A stretch of 64,000 nt of DNA from Typha latifolia (taxonomy: Eukaryota > Streptophyta > Magnoliopsida > Poales > Typhaceae), in the NCBI GenBank assembly GCA_019914945.1, contig CM034102.1, positions 8,359,501 through 8,423,500 on the forward strand, written 5' to 3'. The notes under the pieces are model-generated. The model did not search any database. It saw only the letters and a program-made list of their open reading frames with translations, and was not told the origin of the DNA. Positions 12,301-25,190 of the stretch are shown here, piece after piece. The number at the start of each line of letters is the position of its first letter. The stretch's first letter is position 1. The translations under genes and the position numbers were made by a program.

Positions 12301-15300
12301 TCATGAACACCCAACTGTTTATGTCGAACTCCTGCTCCCGATGGCTATGATTATAAACATACTTCATGCAGTTTTGAGCAAGTTTAAGATGGGCATATAA
12401 CCTCTTCAAGGTGGTGTCCCTATCCATCAAAGCTAAGTCCACCTCTGTCTGATCTGTAGATGCCACGAGGTCATAGGCGCATAATATCGGAGCCATGCGC
12501 CCATACACTACCTCGAACGGAGTCATGCCAATATTGCTACGGTGGGCGGTGTTATAAAACCATTTCGCCCACGGTAAAAACTCTAACCATCGTCTCGACA
12601 TCTCTCCAAAAAAGCACTGCAAGTATTTCTCAATGCCTCGATTGACCACCTCGGTTTGGTCATTTGTCTATGGATGGTAGGTCGAACTGAAGTTCAATTG
12701 AGTCCCCTACAATTTAAAAAACTCTATCCAAAAGTCGCTCACAAAAACATGATCATAATCGAAGACAATCATGTATGGCATACCATGCAACCGAGCAACA
12801 TCTCTAACAAAAATTTCAGCCACTGACTTGGCTGAAAATGGATGTGACAATGCAGAAAAGTGCACATACTTGCTCAATTTGTCAACCACTACAAAAATAA
12901 CGGAATAACCACGTACCAGCAGAAGACCTTCTATGAAATCCATAGAAATGTCCTTCCGAACACGGTTCGGTATCGGTAGAGGCTGAAGTAATTCGACCGA
13001 TTTCAATGAGGTTGCCTTCGCCCTTTGACTGACTTCGCAAGCACGAACAAAACTCCTCACATCTCGCCTTAGTCCTGGCCATGTGCAGCTCTGTGATATC
13101 CTTCTATAAGTCCTCAAGACACCCTCATGACCAGCCTCTGGAGTTTAGTGGAAGTGCTCCAACAATTTCTGCCGCAATCCGTCATTTGCGGGAACCCGAA
13201 TGCACTCGCAATCCAGCAGTAAACCACCTCTGTTCTCCAACTCTAAATGGCGCTCCAGATCATCCAATATCTTCTATAACAATCTCATAACATCTGGGTC
13301 ATATGTACATGCATACCTCAGCTCATCAAGAAAAGAAAAAGTAGGAGAAGAAAAGGCTGCGAGCTCAGCGGTATCAGGTTGGCGCGATAGTGCATCTACC
13401 ACTCTATTTTCGTTCCTTTCTTGTATTGAATTTCATAATCATACCCCAGTAATTTTGTAACCATCTCTGCCGTGTCAGAGTGTGAATATGTAGTCCCATA
13501 AAGTATGGAAGGCACCTTTGATCGGTTCGAATAATGAATTGCCTATCGATCAAATAAGGCCTCCACTTTGTCACCGCATGCAGAATTGCCATCTCTCTCT
13601 CGTAGGTCGGTAATTGCTAGGATTTTTGTGAAAAAGCCTTGCTAAGAAATGCTATGGGATGTCCTCCTTGCATTAGTACAGCTCCTATGCTAACTCCCAA
13701 CGCATCACTTTCCACAACAAACTCTTTGATGAAATCCGGTAAAACTAGAACGAGCGTCGTTGTCATTACTATTTTTTAATTTTTCAAAGGCTGTAGTGAC
13801 TTCATCCGTCTATCTAAAAGAGTCCTTCCTTAGCAAAAAGTGAGGAGCAACGATCTTGCCATACCCAATGATGAAGCGGCGATAATACCTGGTCAGCCCC
13901 AAGAATCCTCGCAATTCTGTGGTGGAAGTAGGGATCGGCCAAGCGGTCATGCACACCACCTTTTGAGGACCCACCACCACTCCTTCCACTGTGATGATGT
14001 AGCCTAAATACTCTACTTGTGGTACTCCCCATAGGCACTTTGACTTCTTAATCTTCAGCTGGTTTTATTTCAACAAATTCAGCACATTCTCTAAATGTCA
14101 CCAATGCTCCATTTTAGTCCTATTGTACAGCAAAATATCGTCAAAGAATACCAAGACATACCTTCGCAGTAGAGGTTGAAAAATATCATTCATATTGCCC
14201 TGAAAAGTAGCTAGAGAATTGGTGAGACTAAAGGGCATCACCCAGAATTCGTAGTGCCCATCTGGAGTCCGAAATACAGTTTTATACATATCCGCCGGGT
14301 GAACTCTAATTTGATGATACCTAGCCCTCAAGTCAAGCTTGCTGAAAATGGTTGCCTTTACAAGCTCATCTTGCAGCTCCTATATGACCGGAATGGGATA
14401 TCAGTCCTTGACAGTGATAGTGTTTAGTGCCCGATAATCGACACAAAATGCCATGTCCCGTCCTTCTTCTGCACCAATAGCACGGGCGATGAGTAAGAGC
14501 TATGACATGGTTGTATGAGGTCTTGCTCTAACATCTTGGCTACCATCTTGGAGATAACTTCCTTTTACACATGTGGATACCAATAGGGTCTCACGTTCGT
14601 CGGTGCAACCATGGGCATAATCTCTATGCGATGATCCGCTATTCACCTTGGCGGCAACTCCTTTGGTTCCTCAAACAATCCAGCAAATTTATCTAATAAT
14701 TAGACAAATCAATTGTAGTACTTGGACTCATTAGAGGCTTATCTCTTACTGGTCCTAACTAAAAAATATATGCCAAATCACTAGCACAAGGCAGCCCCAC
14801 CATCAGCTGCATTGCTGGAATCGACGGGGACCAAATGCCATAAAGCGGCACCTCTTTGTTTCCTTACTTAAATTTCATCCATATGCTCCAGAAATGAAAT
14901 ATGACAAGTCTCAAGCTCTGCTACCACTGAGTGCCTAGCATAATGTCCGCTCCTCTCAGCGCCAATGGATACAAGTCCGTAATGATGCTTCGTTCTTGCA
15001 CCCGTATACCGACCCAGCTACACAAGCTTTTCGCCCGAAGCTTCATGCTGTCACCAATAGCAACCTCAAACCCTGCGGTCAGTTCAGCGTCCAAGCCCAG
15101 CTTTCTCACTAACCTCTCATCTAAAAAGTTGTGTGTACTATCAGAATCGATGAGGATGTGCACACAATGTTTTCTAACGAGTCTATCCACCTGCAATGTC
15201 CTCGACGAGGAAGTACCCGAATATGTATGCATCGATATTTTAGCTTATATATCTTCCTCCGCGCCCTCCTCCACGGCCTCCTCATGGACCTTAACTAAAT

Positions 15301-17729
15301 ACTCTCCATCACCAACAACCTCATCGTCCCCCTCGAGATCGTCAATGAGCATCACACTCCCGATCGGTTTGGAACACCGATGACCGGGGAAGAAACGTTC
15401 ATTGTATCGAAAGCAAAGGCCTTTCTCTCTTTGCTCCTCCAACTGGGCAGGTGTGAGAGTTCGAACGGGGGGTCTTGTGCCTCCTCTAACATCGGAAGAG
15501 GGTCTCAAGGGCGGTCGTGCTCTAGTACTTGTAGCTGCTGCCTTTGAACTCGCAGAATTTCCAGCATGCAATATGCTTTCGCCGCCATCTTGAGAGCCTT
15601 GTACTTTTGCTCCATCTTCACGACCTTCTCAAAGCCTCCTCAAGAGTGGTAGGATAAAGGGCACGAATATCCGCATGGATCTCCTCCCGCAGCCCTGAAA
15701 TGAATGTGCTCATTAATATCGGTTCGGGCCAAGGTGACTCGCAACGACTGCTAACTCTTTCAAATTCTGCTTGGTACTCCAATAGGATTGTCCTCTGAAC
15801 CATCTAGCTTAATGTGGCAACAAAATTTTTATACACCGCTGTACCAAATCTGCATGTAATCCTCCTACAAAAGTCTGTCCAACTGGTAAATCCTCCACCA
15901 CGAATAGCCGATCGATACCAATGCAATGCAGTTCCTTGGAGATAAAAGCTTGCCATTGGTAGCATCCTCTGCTATCCCTTGATAATCAAAGTATTGCTCC
16001 ACTTGAAACACCCAATCTGTTGGATGAAATTTTGGAAAATCCAAACATGCGGTTCTCCCCCGGATAGCATTGTCGGGCTCGCAAAAGATCCTTAGCTCAA
16101 GTCTGAACCATTGTGCTTATTGATCTCCTTATCTGAATCCTCGAGCATGCCCATCACCATCTCCGAAAGGGTCAACATCATCCTCTATATGTCAATCTTC
16201 TTCATCGACGAAACGCATTAGTGCCGCGCGCCTCTCGGGTTCCACCACCGCCAGCCTTGGGTTGTGCATTGGAGGTGGGGGATGATGTGTAGGAATAGGT
16301 AAAAGAGGATCATTGACATTAACATGTCATACCTGGACCTGTAGGGTGTTGGTTTGGTGTGGTCCCACTGTTGGTCCTTCTTGAGGCATCGATCTTCGTC
16401 GAGGAAATGATAAAGCCAATCAATTCATGACATATTCTTTCAAGGCATTATGATCATTCTACATTATGTCCACCCAATGCAACGATGTTTGAAACATGCC
16501 CCTAAGTTCATCGTAGATTGAGTCTTCTCTTGTCACCCCAAAGAAATCGGCCTCTTGGTTAGGGTTCTCGTGGATTGAGTATTCTCTTGTCAGTGTGCTC
16601 TCTATTGATCTCCTTGTTGATGCCATATTCCTTGTCTCCACCATTAATGGAGGTCTGAGGTTCGCCGGGCTTTGATACCAATGATAGGTTACGGAACGAT
16701 CCTTTCTGCATCTGGATTGATTGTAGAAAGCAGTCCACATAACTTAAGGGAAATATTCACCAAATATTCTCTCGTAGTTAGAAATTACAAAACCAAGTTT
16801 GATCGATCCGTAACTTCGAACTACAATTGGGACGAAAACACGATAAAGTGGGGATGATGGTGGTGGTGACGGATGGAGTGGATGTTAGGGTTATGGATGA
16901 TAATGGAGATGAGGGTAGATGGTTGATGTACTTTAAAAGATAAGGATGAAAGGGAAGAAGCGGTTGAGATCCCAAGGAGAAGGGAGAACTCGACAAACAA
17001 GAGAGATTAGAAGTTAGAAGAGACCTTGCCAATGGTAGAGGTGGCTGGTTGGTGAAGAGGGAGGAGGGAGATTAAGGTAGAGAGACTAGAGAGAGGATAG
17101 GGGAAGATAAAAACCAATATTCATTAAGCATAATAATTTTGGTTGCCATCCACACCTTTATAGAGGCTAGCCAACAAGCCAAAATAACAATTATTAATCC
17201 TAATTCTACTGGACTCCAGCTGATCGCGTTCCAATGTGCCCGACCGTATTTCAACACACAAAAGACGTTCTTTATGGATGCGAACTGATCTAAGCATTCG
17301 CACGCGGGCGTTCGAACGCACCGGACCGTGTTCCAACGCACATTTTGTGTTCTTTATTTTTGTGAACTAATGTAGGTGTTCGCATGCGAACTTCGAACGC
17401 ATCGGACCGTGTTCGAACGCACATTTTGCATTCTTTATTTTTGCGAACTAATACAGGCGTTCGCAAAGGCGTTCGAATGCGCCCCTTCTGCATTTGAACA
17501 CGATCTACAAAAAATTTATTTTAATAAAAATAAATAACTAATACAATAAGAAAAGACTAACAAGGTGTATCAGCATTCATTCACCTAATTTCTTATGTAT
17601 TGATATGTAGATTTCTCTATGTATGTAGATTTCTATGTATGTCGGTAATTTTATTTAAAATATACTTTTTATTTAATATACATTTATTTTACCTTAACAT
17701 ACAAATATATTTATATGTACATGTATATA

Positions 17730-17770
<41 letters not shown>

Positions 17771-20700
17771 TATACGTTAGTTACGTGCACATCACACATA
17801 ACATATATAAATATAATATATATGAAGGAAAAAAATTGGATAAAAGAAAATTGGATTAAATTTAGAGCGCTATGCCCATAATTTAAATGAAAATTAGAAC
17901 TACATCAAAATATTGTACCTGATAGGACTTGAGTTCTATTATGCTATATTAATATATGTAATACTTTCATTACTCATATACCTCTAGTTGTATGATGATC
18001 TACACGCCCAGATAAAAATTATCTCTGCAACATTCTATTACATAACAAGGTACCGATATTCTTTCACATTAATGCAAGAAAGAGTGAGGGAGTACACATT
18101 ATATACTCTTAGTTGCAAAGCTCGACATTGCATGTTTGAACTAACAATGGCCACGCCAGTAGGGCGTGCCGACCGCGTGCCAATGGCATTGCATGTTCAA
18201 ACCAACGATGGTCGTGCTAGTGACGCGTGTCGTGTCGTGTCGTGTCATGCCACAATTTGCATACCCGACATGCCCCTACATGCCATTGGTACTCAGTTAT
18301 AATATTTTTAATAAAATTTTCAAGATATTAAGATATCTTTTTAGGTCTTTGGTATGTCAACTTTTAGTTGAAATATATGTATTAAAACCTACATTATAGT
18401 GTTTATCTTTAAAATATATTTATAAATGACCTATTTTATTAAAAATAAACCAACAGTTAAATATAAATACTATTAAACACATAATATGATTAAATATATT
18501 TATTAAAACTAATATTAATTATTGAACATTCTATAATATAATTGAACACATAATAACATTAAACACATAATATTAATTAATAATAGTTTAGTAATTATAA
18601 CTAGTATCTAGTTGAATGTAGAATGGTGAGGAAGATCAAAAATTTTATTTACCGACACAAGAATAATACGAGAATGTTGCATTAAATACTGGCAATAATT
18701 TTTAAAATTCATCCACTGTAGTACTACTCTTTGTAACATCTCACATTCAAATAGAAATTTTATAATTCTCTTATGATATGATGTGGGTAGTCAATATGCA
18801 CGAGAATGACTAGGATAGGCACACCATAAGCATATACAAATTGTGGACATGAAGTATAATAAAGGTGTATTATGGCTCTAGTAGGTGTGATTGCAATGAT
18901 GATAATGATGATAATGATGATGAATGCATATCATCTTTTGGGCGCCTTTTTTCATATGTCCTGCTACTTATATATTCAAGTCTTTTCTTTATTTGGCTAT
19001 AACCATGTTGAGCTTAAGATGCTCCCTTTCCTTTTTTCTATATCTGATAAATTTTGACTCATGATTGTTTAGGTCTGGCCCTATGGTTTTGATCTTGGGT
19101 TGCATGTCTAAAGCTTTCTTTCTTTGTAAAAACAATACTTCTCTGAGTAGATTGTGCAATAGGGACCAACGTTCCTAGTTTCGTGATACACTTAGTTAGG
19201 ATCTTTTCTTATTGCATTAGGTATTTATTTTCATTAAAATAAAATTCTTGTAGGTCGCATTCGAGCGCATGAGGGGTCAGGTTTGAACGCAGAAGGGGTC
19301 GCGTTCGAACGCCTTTACGAACGCCTATATCAGGTTCACAAATATAGAGAATGCATATTGTGTGTTCAAACGCGGTCGGGCGAGTTCGAATGCCCGCGTT
19401 CAAACGCCTGCACCGCGTTTGCACAGATAGAGATGGAGCTTTTTGGGTGCGATCGAACGCGATCAGGTGCGTTCGAACGCGATCGACAGGAATCCTCTAA
19501 AATTAGGGTTTTGTATTATTTTATGACTTGTTGGCTAGCCTCTATAAATATGTGGATGGTAGCCAACTTCATTACGCTATTAGATTATTAATTTCTTGCC
19601 TTCTATCTTCTCTCTAGACTTCTCCCTCCTCACTCTTCATCATCCTTCCACCTCTACAGTTGATAAGGTCTGTCGAGCCACCCCTCTTTTTTGGGATCTC
19701 GACCATTTTGTTCCCTTCATCTATATCTCTTAAAGTCATCTTCCTCTCCCTATCCTTCCTTTTCACTCGACCGCTTTCCGCTCTGAATGAGCTCTCTTTG
19801 CTGACCCTAAAAATGTAAATCATTCGGGATTGATGAGCCATCTCAACTTTGGTTCATCGTCAAAAAAACTTCAGGCTACTGCAGGCCCCCGTCAATTCCT
19901 TTGAGTTTCGGTCTTGCGACCGTACTCCCCAGGCGGAGTGTTTCACGTTTGCCGTGCTTAGGCCCCTTCTTCCCTTCCCTAATCCAAAAATGAGTCCGAC
20001 CTAATTCATGATGAATCCCCCAACTTCCTACCCCGCAAAAATGGGACAAAAAGGTCTCCGATTAAAAGCTCTCTCTTAACAATAAAACGTGAACCGCGCT
20101 CTGCCCATCCTTTTTCCTTTTTGCTTTTGGATGGCCACTATCTTAGACAGTTAGTTCCCCCTAGCTTCCAAGTCAAGGTCCACAACTGACGTTGGCCTGC
20201 AGGGAGGAAAAACATCTCGTAATGTATTTAACCAGAAAATCGTATAGCTGAAGATGGTGACCTCAAGCTAGTAGTGCCCGTGAGGCTCAACCAAATGAGG
20301 CCATTAGATCCCTTAGGAGAGAGAATAATCTAAAAAGGAGTATTATAGTCTAACAGGAATGGTGCCACTTATACAACTCAAGAAGTAAATGGTCAATTAT
20401 GCGTACTGGTCTTAAAAAGAGACAAGACATCACATCCACCATCCACTATACCTATCTATAACCCTAACATCCACTCCACCCATCACCACCATCATCACCC
20501 ACATTGTAGATCAGAAAGTTACGGACCTAACCCAATTAGTTTCATAATTTTATGACTAACAAAAAAATATCGACAAATATTTTCCTACGTTTGCATGGAC
20601 TGATTTCTATAATACATTCAGACCTTGAAGGAATCGTAGCGTAGCCTATCTTTAGTACAAGAACCTATCAAGTGGTATAGCGAACCTCAGACCTCCATTA

Positions 20701-23700
20701 ATAGTTGAAACAAGGAAGATGACATCAACAAAGAGACCTATGGAGAGCACACCGACAATAGAAGACTCAATCCACGATAACTCTAACTGTGAGGCCAATT
20801 CTTTTGGAGCGACCATGGCAGGACCGAGTCAACCAACGTCAATGGGTTCGAATATGGATGAACTTAGGGGCATGTTCCAAACATTGTTGCATAGAGTTGA
20901 CAACATGCAAAAGGATCACAATGAATTCAAGAAATATGTCGTGAATCGATTGGGTTCGTCATCTCCTCGACGACAATTGGAGTTTCAAGAAAGACTAGCG
21001 GTGGACCTCATCGAACCGATACCCCATAGGTCCAGGTGCATCATATGAGTGTCAATGATCCCCTCTTACCTATGCCTACACATCATCCCCCACCTTCGTT
21101 ATAAAATCCATGACCAGCGGTAGTTGAACCCGAGAGGTGTGCGACATCGGTGCGCTTCGTCGATGAGGTTGATCCCTATAGAGATGGTGATAGGCGTGCT
21201 CGAGGATTTAGAGAAGCTGATCAACATGTACAAAAGTTTAGACCTGAACTAAGGATCTTTCGTGAACCCGACAACACTATTCATGGGAGAATCGTACGTT
21301 TGGACTTTCTAAAATTCTAAGGCGGTGATCCAACGAATTGGGTATTTCAAGTTGAATAATATTTTGATTGTCAAGGTACAGCGAAAGATACAAAAGTCCA
21401 GATGGCAAGCTTTCACCACCAAGGAACGTCATTGTATTGGTATAGATCGGTTATTCGTAGTGGTGGATTTACCGGATGGGTTGATTTTTATAGGAGGATT
21501 ACACGCAGATTTGGGATAGTGGCATATGAAGATTTTGCTGTCACATTAAGCAAGATGGTTCAAAGGACGACCGTATTGGAGTACCAAGCTGAGTTTGAAA
21601 GAGTTAGTAGTCGTTATGAACTACCTTGGCCCGAATAGACATTGATGAGCACATTTATTTCGGGGATGCAAGAGGAGATATAAACGGATGTTAATGCTCT
21701 ATGCCCTACTACTCTTGAGGAGGCCTTTGAGAAGGCCGTGAGGATGGAACAAAAGATAGGGCTCTAAGGATGGCAGCGAAAACTAATTGGGGCAATCGAG
21801 ATGGGCGGTTTGCATCTAGAACGCCGACTAAAAATTCTGCGATTTCAAAAATAGTAGGTGCGAGTACTAAACCACATCCACATTTGAGACCTTCTTCCGA
21901 TCTTAGAGGAGGCACAAGACCTCCCGTTCGAACTCTCACACCTGCCTAGGTAGAGGAGCGAAGAGCGAAGGGCCTTTGCTTTTGATGTGATAAGTGTTTC
22001 ACCCTCGATCATCGGTGTTCTAAACCGATCGGGAGTGTGATGCTTATCGACGGTCTTGAGGAGGATGATGAGGTTGTTGATGATGGAGAGTGTCCAGAAG
22101 AGATCCATGAGGAGACCATTGAGGAGGGCATGGAGTAAGATATCCAAGCTGAAATATCGATGCATGCATATTCAGGTACTTCTGCGCCGAGAACGTTACG
22201 AGTAGACAGACTCGTTAGAAAGCATTGTGTGTACATCCTCATCGATTCGGAGAGTACACACCGAACTGACCATGGGATTTGACGTTGCTATTGGAGATAG
22301 CACGAAGCTTAAGGCGAAGAGTCTGTGTCGCCGGGTTAGTATACGAGTGTAAGGACACGATATCATTGTGGACTTGTATTTATTAGCGCTACGAGGAGCG
22401 AACATTGTCCTTGGTGCTCAGTGGTTATAGAGTTTGGGACCCATCATATTTGATTTCTGGAGCATGTGAATGAAATTTAAATAAGAAAACAAAGATGTGC
22501 GGCTTGATGGTGTTCAGTCTTTGCCGATTCCTGTGATACAGCTTATGTTGGGGCTGCCTTGTGCGTACAATTTGGCCTATCTTCTTCAGTTGGAACTAGT
22601 AGGAGATTAGACTCAAATGAGTTTAAGTACTACTATTGAATTATCTAATTTATTATATAACTTTTCTAGACTATTTGAGGAGCCATAGGAGTTGCCACCG
22701 AGGAAAGCGGTAGACCATCGCATAGAGATTGTACCTAGGGCTGCACTGGCAAACGTGAGGCCATATCAGTATCTACATGTGCAAAAATAAGTTATTTCAA
22801 AGATGGTAGCCGAGATGTTGGAGTAAGGCCTCATACAATCAAGTCATAGCTCATACTCATCCCCTGTGCTATTAGTGCAAAAAAAGGATGAAACATGATA
22901 TTTTTGTGTCGACTATCGAGTGCTGAAAGCTATTACCGTCAAAGATCGGTATCCCATTTCGATTATTGAGGAGTTGCTAGATGAGCTCGTAGGGGCGACT
23001 ATATTTAGTAAGCTTAACTTGAAGGGTCGTGTTCGAATGCCCTTGCGAACGCCTACATCAGGTTCACAAATACGCATATTGTGCATTCGAACGTGGCCAG
23101 GCGAGTTCGAATGCCTACACCGTGTTCTCACAAACAGAGATGGAGCTTTTTGGGTGCATTCGAACGTGATCGGGCGCATTCGAACACGATCGACAGGAAT
23201 CCTCTAGAATTAGGGTTTCATATTGTTTTAGGACTTGTTGGCTAGCCTCTATAAATATGTGGATGGCAGCCAACTTCATTAGGCAATTAGATTATTGATT
23301 TCTTTCATCCTATCTTCTCTCTAGACTCTCTCCCTCCTCCCTCTTCACCATCCTTTCACTTCTACTGTTGGCAAGGTTTCTCCTAACTTCTAATATCCTT
23401 CGACTTGTCGAGCCACCCCTCTTTTCGGGATCTCGACCACTTCGTTCCCTTCATCTATTTCCTTTAATCACATCCGCAATCCACCCTCATCTCCATATCC
23501 ATCCATAACCCTAACATCCACTCCACCCGTCACCACCACCATCACCCACGTTATTCCATGTTTTTGTCCCTGGTATAGTTAGAATCTGTGAAGGGCATAA
23601 ATATAAAAATTCTAGTCAGGAAGTTACGGATCTAACCCAATTGGTTTCATAATTTTTTGACTACTAGAGAATATCTGACAAATATTTTCCTACGATTGTG

Positions 23701-25155
23701 CAAACTGATTCCTATAATACATTCAGATCTTGAAGGAATCGTAGTGTAGCCTAACTTTGGTTCCAGAACTTATCATTTCGGCTATTCCCGAGTAAGATCA
23801 GCCGAAACAGATCGAGATATGTCCTAGCTGTTCTAAGATCTTGGCCAAAACTAGTCAGTTCGTTAATACCCAAACGGGTAGGAATGGGTCGAATCCAACC
23901 CGAACCCCACCCTAAGCTGCCTCTCTTTCTCTCTTTTCTTTCTCTTTTCGTTCTTTCTCTCTCTCTCTTTCTCTTTTTTTCCCTTCTTTCTCACCTCTTC
24001 TATCGGCGACCTCGGATGAGTTCTTTTTTAGTTTTTAATTCCTCTTTTATTTTCTCTCTCTTTTTCTTCCTTCATTGAGTAGATCTAATGACCTTTACTG
24101 TTGCCGCTGTGGTGAAGTAGCAGCACAAGTTGTTGATAGTCTAAGGAAGAGAGGGGGAAGTAATAAAAAATGTGAACCTTGTCTATATGAGTAATTTTTA
24201 GTAAGTTTTAAATTTTGAGAAAGGGGAGAGGAGAGAGAGAGAGAGCTTGATATTCATTAAAATTTTGAATTATAAGTAACTTAATATATTATTTAAGTTT
24301 TTAGCAAGGTTCAAAAAATCGGGATAAGGATCGGGATTTGTCTTCGAAAAAAATGATACTCATCAGTCGGATCGATCGTATCGGTCGCTTGGATCGGATT
24401 TGATTTTTTAATTATGTAAAATTTAAATATTATTTAAAAATACAAGAAATCTTCTAAAAATTTAGGGAAAAGTTTACCAAAAATAAGAAAATAAAGAAAG
24501 AAAAACAATCGAGCAATAAAAATTAAAAAGAAGAAGAGATTAGAAGGTGAGTGAGTAGAAGAAAATCAAAGAAAAGAAAGAAAAACTATGGTGCATTGAA
24601 GAAGAAGAAGAAGAAGAAGAAAAAAGAAGAAGGAAAATGGTGAGAATGGAAGAAATAAAAAAAACTGAGAGAAATAAAGAAATAAATTAAAAACGGAGTT
24701 TGTCGGAGTTAGATCTCTCCGTAAGAGAAACAATAGTTATATGGTAAGGAGAGAAAAAAAGAGCATAAGAGAGAGTGAGAAGAAAGAGAGTAAGAGAGAG
24801 AGAGTGAGAAAAAAGAGAGAAAGAGAGAGAGCTGGATCGGGATTGGATCCCGATCCGTATCACAATCAGGTTCGGCCAATCCCGATCCAATGAACCAAAG
24901 TTTTTAGGCTTCATATATTAGTAATTTTTTATTTTCTTATTTTCCTCTCATTTTTTCTAAATTTTTAGAAATTTTTCTACATTTTTAAATAATATTTAGA
25001 ATTTTATATAATTAAAAAATAATCTAAATTAATAGGGCCGATATGTATTGTTTTCCTAGACAACCGATAGTAATCCTAATCTCGATATTGGGAACTTTGG
25101 CAGGGGCGCATATCTCATCTTTATCGTTATCATCACAAGACTTAGTTTCATCATT

Positions 25156-25190
<35 letters not shown>

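Larger units (their letters stand above)
11070..17572 (-). mobile_element. Ty3/gypsy chromovirus-like LTR retrotransposon (family A), structurally complete, decayed
   Basis: Both LTRs are present (11070-11882 and 16682-17572). The element is flanked by the same 5 bp, GCATT, at 11065-11069 and 17573-17577. On the minus strand the order is 5' LTR, primer-binding site, gag with a zinc knuckle, protease, reverse transcriptase, RNase H, integrase, chromodomain-like tail, polypurine tract, 3' LTR. That order is Ty3/gypsy. The coding region is broken by many stops and frameshifts, so it cannot encode its own proteins. The two LTRs differ by many substitutions and one tandem duplication, indicating an old insertion. 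Confidence 0.92.
19184..23775 (+). mobile_element. Ty3/gypsy element of family A with pol deletion
   Basis: Flanked by TTTCG at 19179-19183 and 23776-23780. The 5' LTR (19184-20670) starts TGATACACTTAG and is enlarged by foreign DNA. It is followed by a degenerate primer-binding site (TGGTATAG at 20673), gag (from about 20719), a zinc knuckle near 21975-22020, protease (ILIDSEST near 22236) and the first part of reverse transcriptase. At 23027 reverse transcriptase (...FSKLNLK) joins the middle of the 3' LTR. The rest of RT, RNase H, integrase, tail and the start of the 3' LTR are missing. The gag and LTR are close relatives of the 11070-17572 element. Confidence 0.88.

Noticed and set aside
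11070..17572. CRISPR-like or tandem regulatory array, suggested by repeated GTTCGAACGC words
   Set aside because: The words lie in LTR promoter regions of eukaryotic retroelements. Spacing is irregular and no cas genes are possible in this context.
19881..19947. Functional rRNA gene
   Set aside because: Only about 67 bases match and similarity ends on both sides. It is an organelle-derived fragment.
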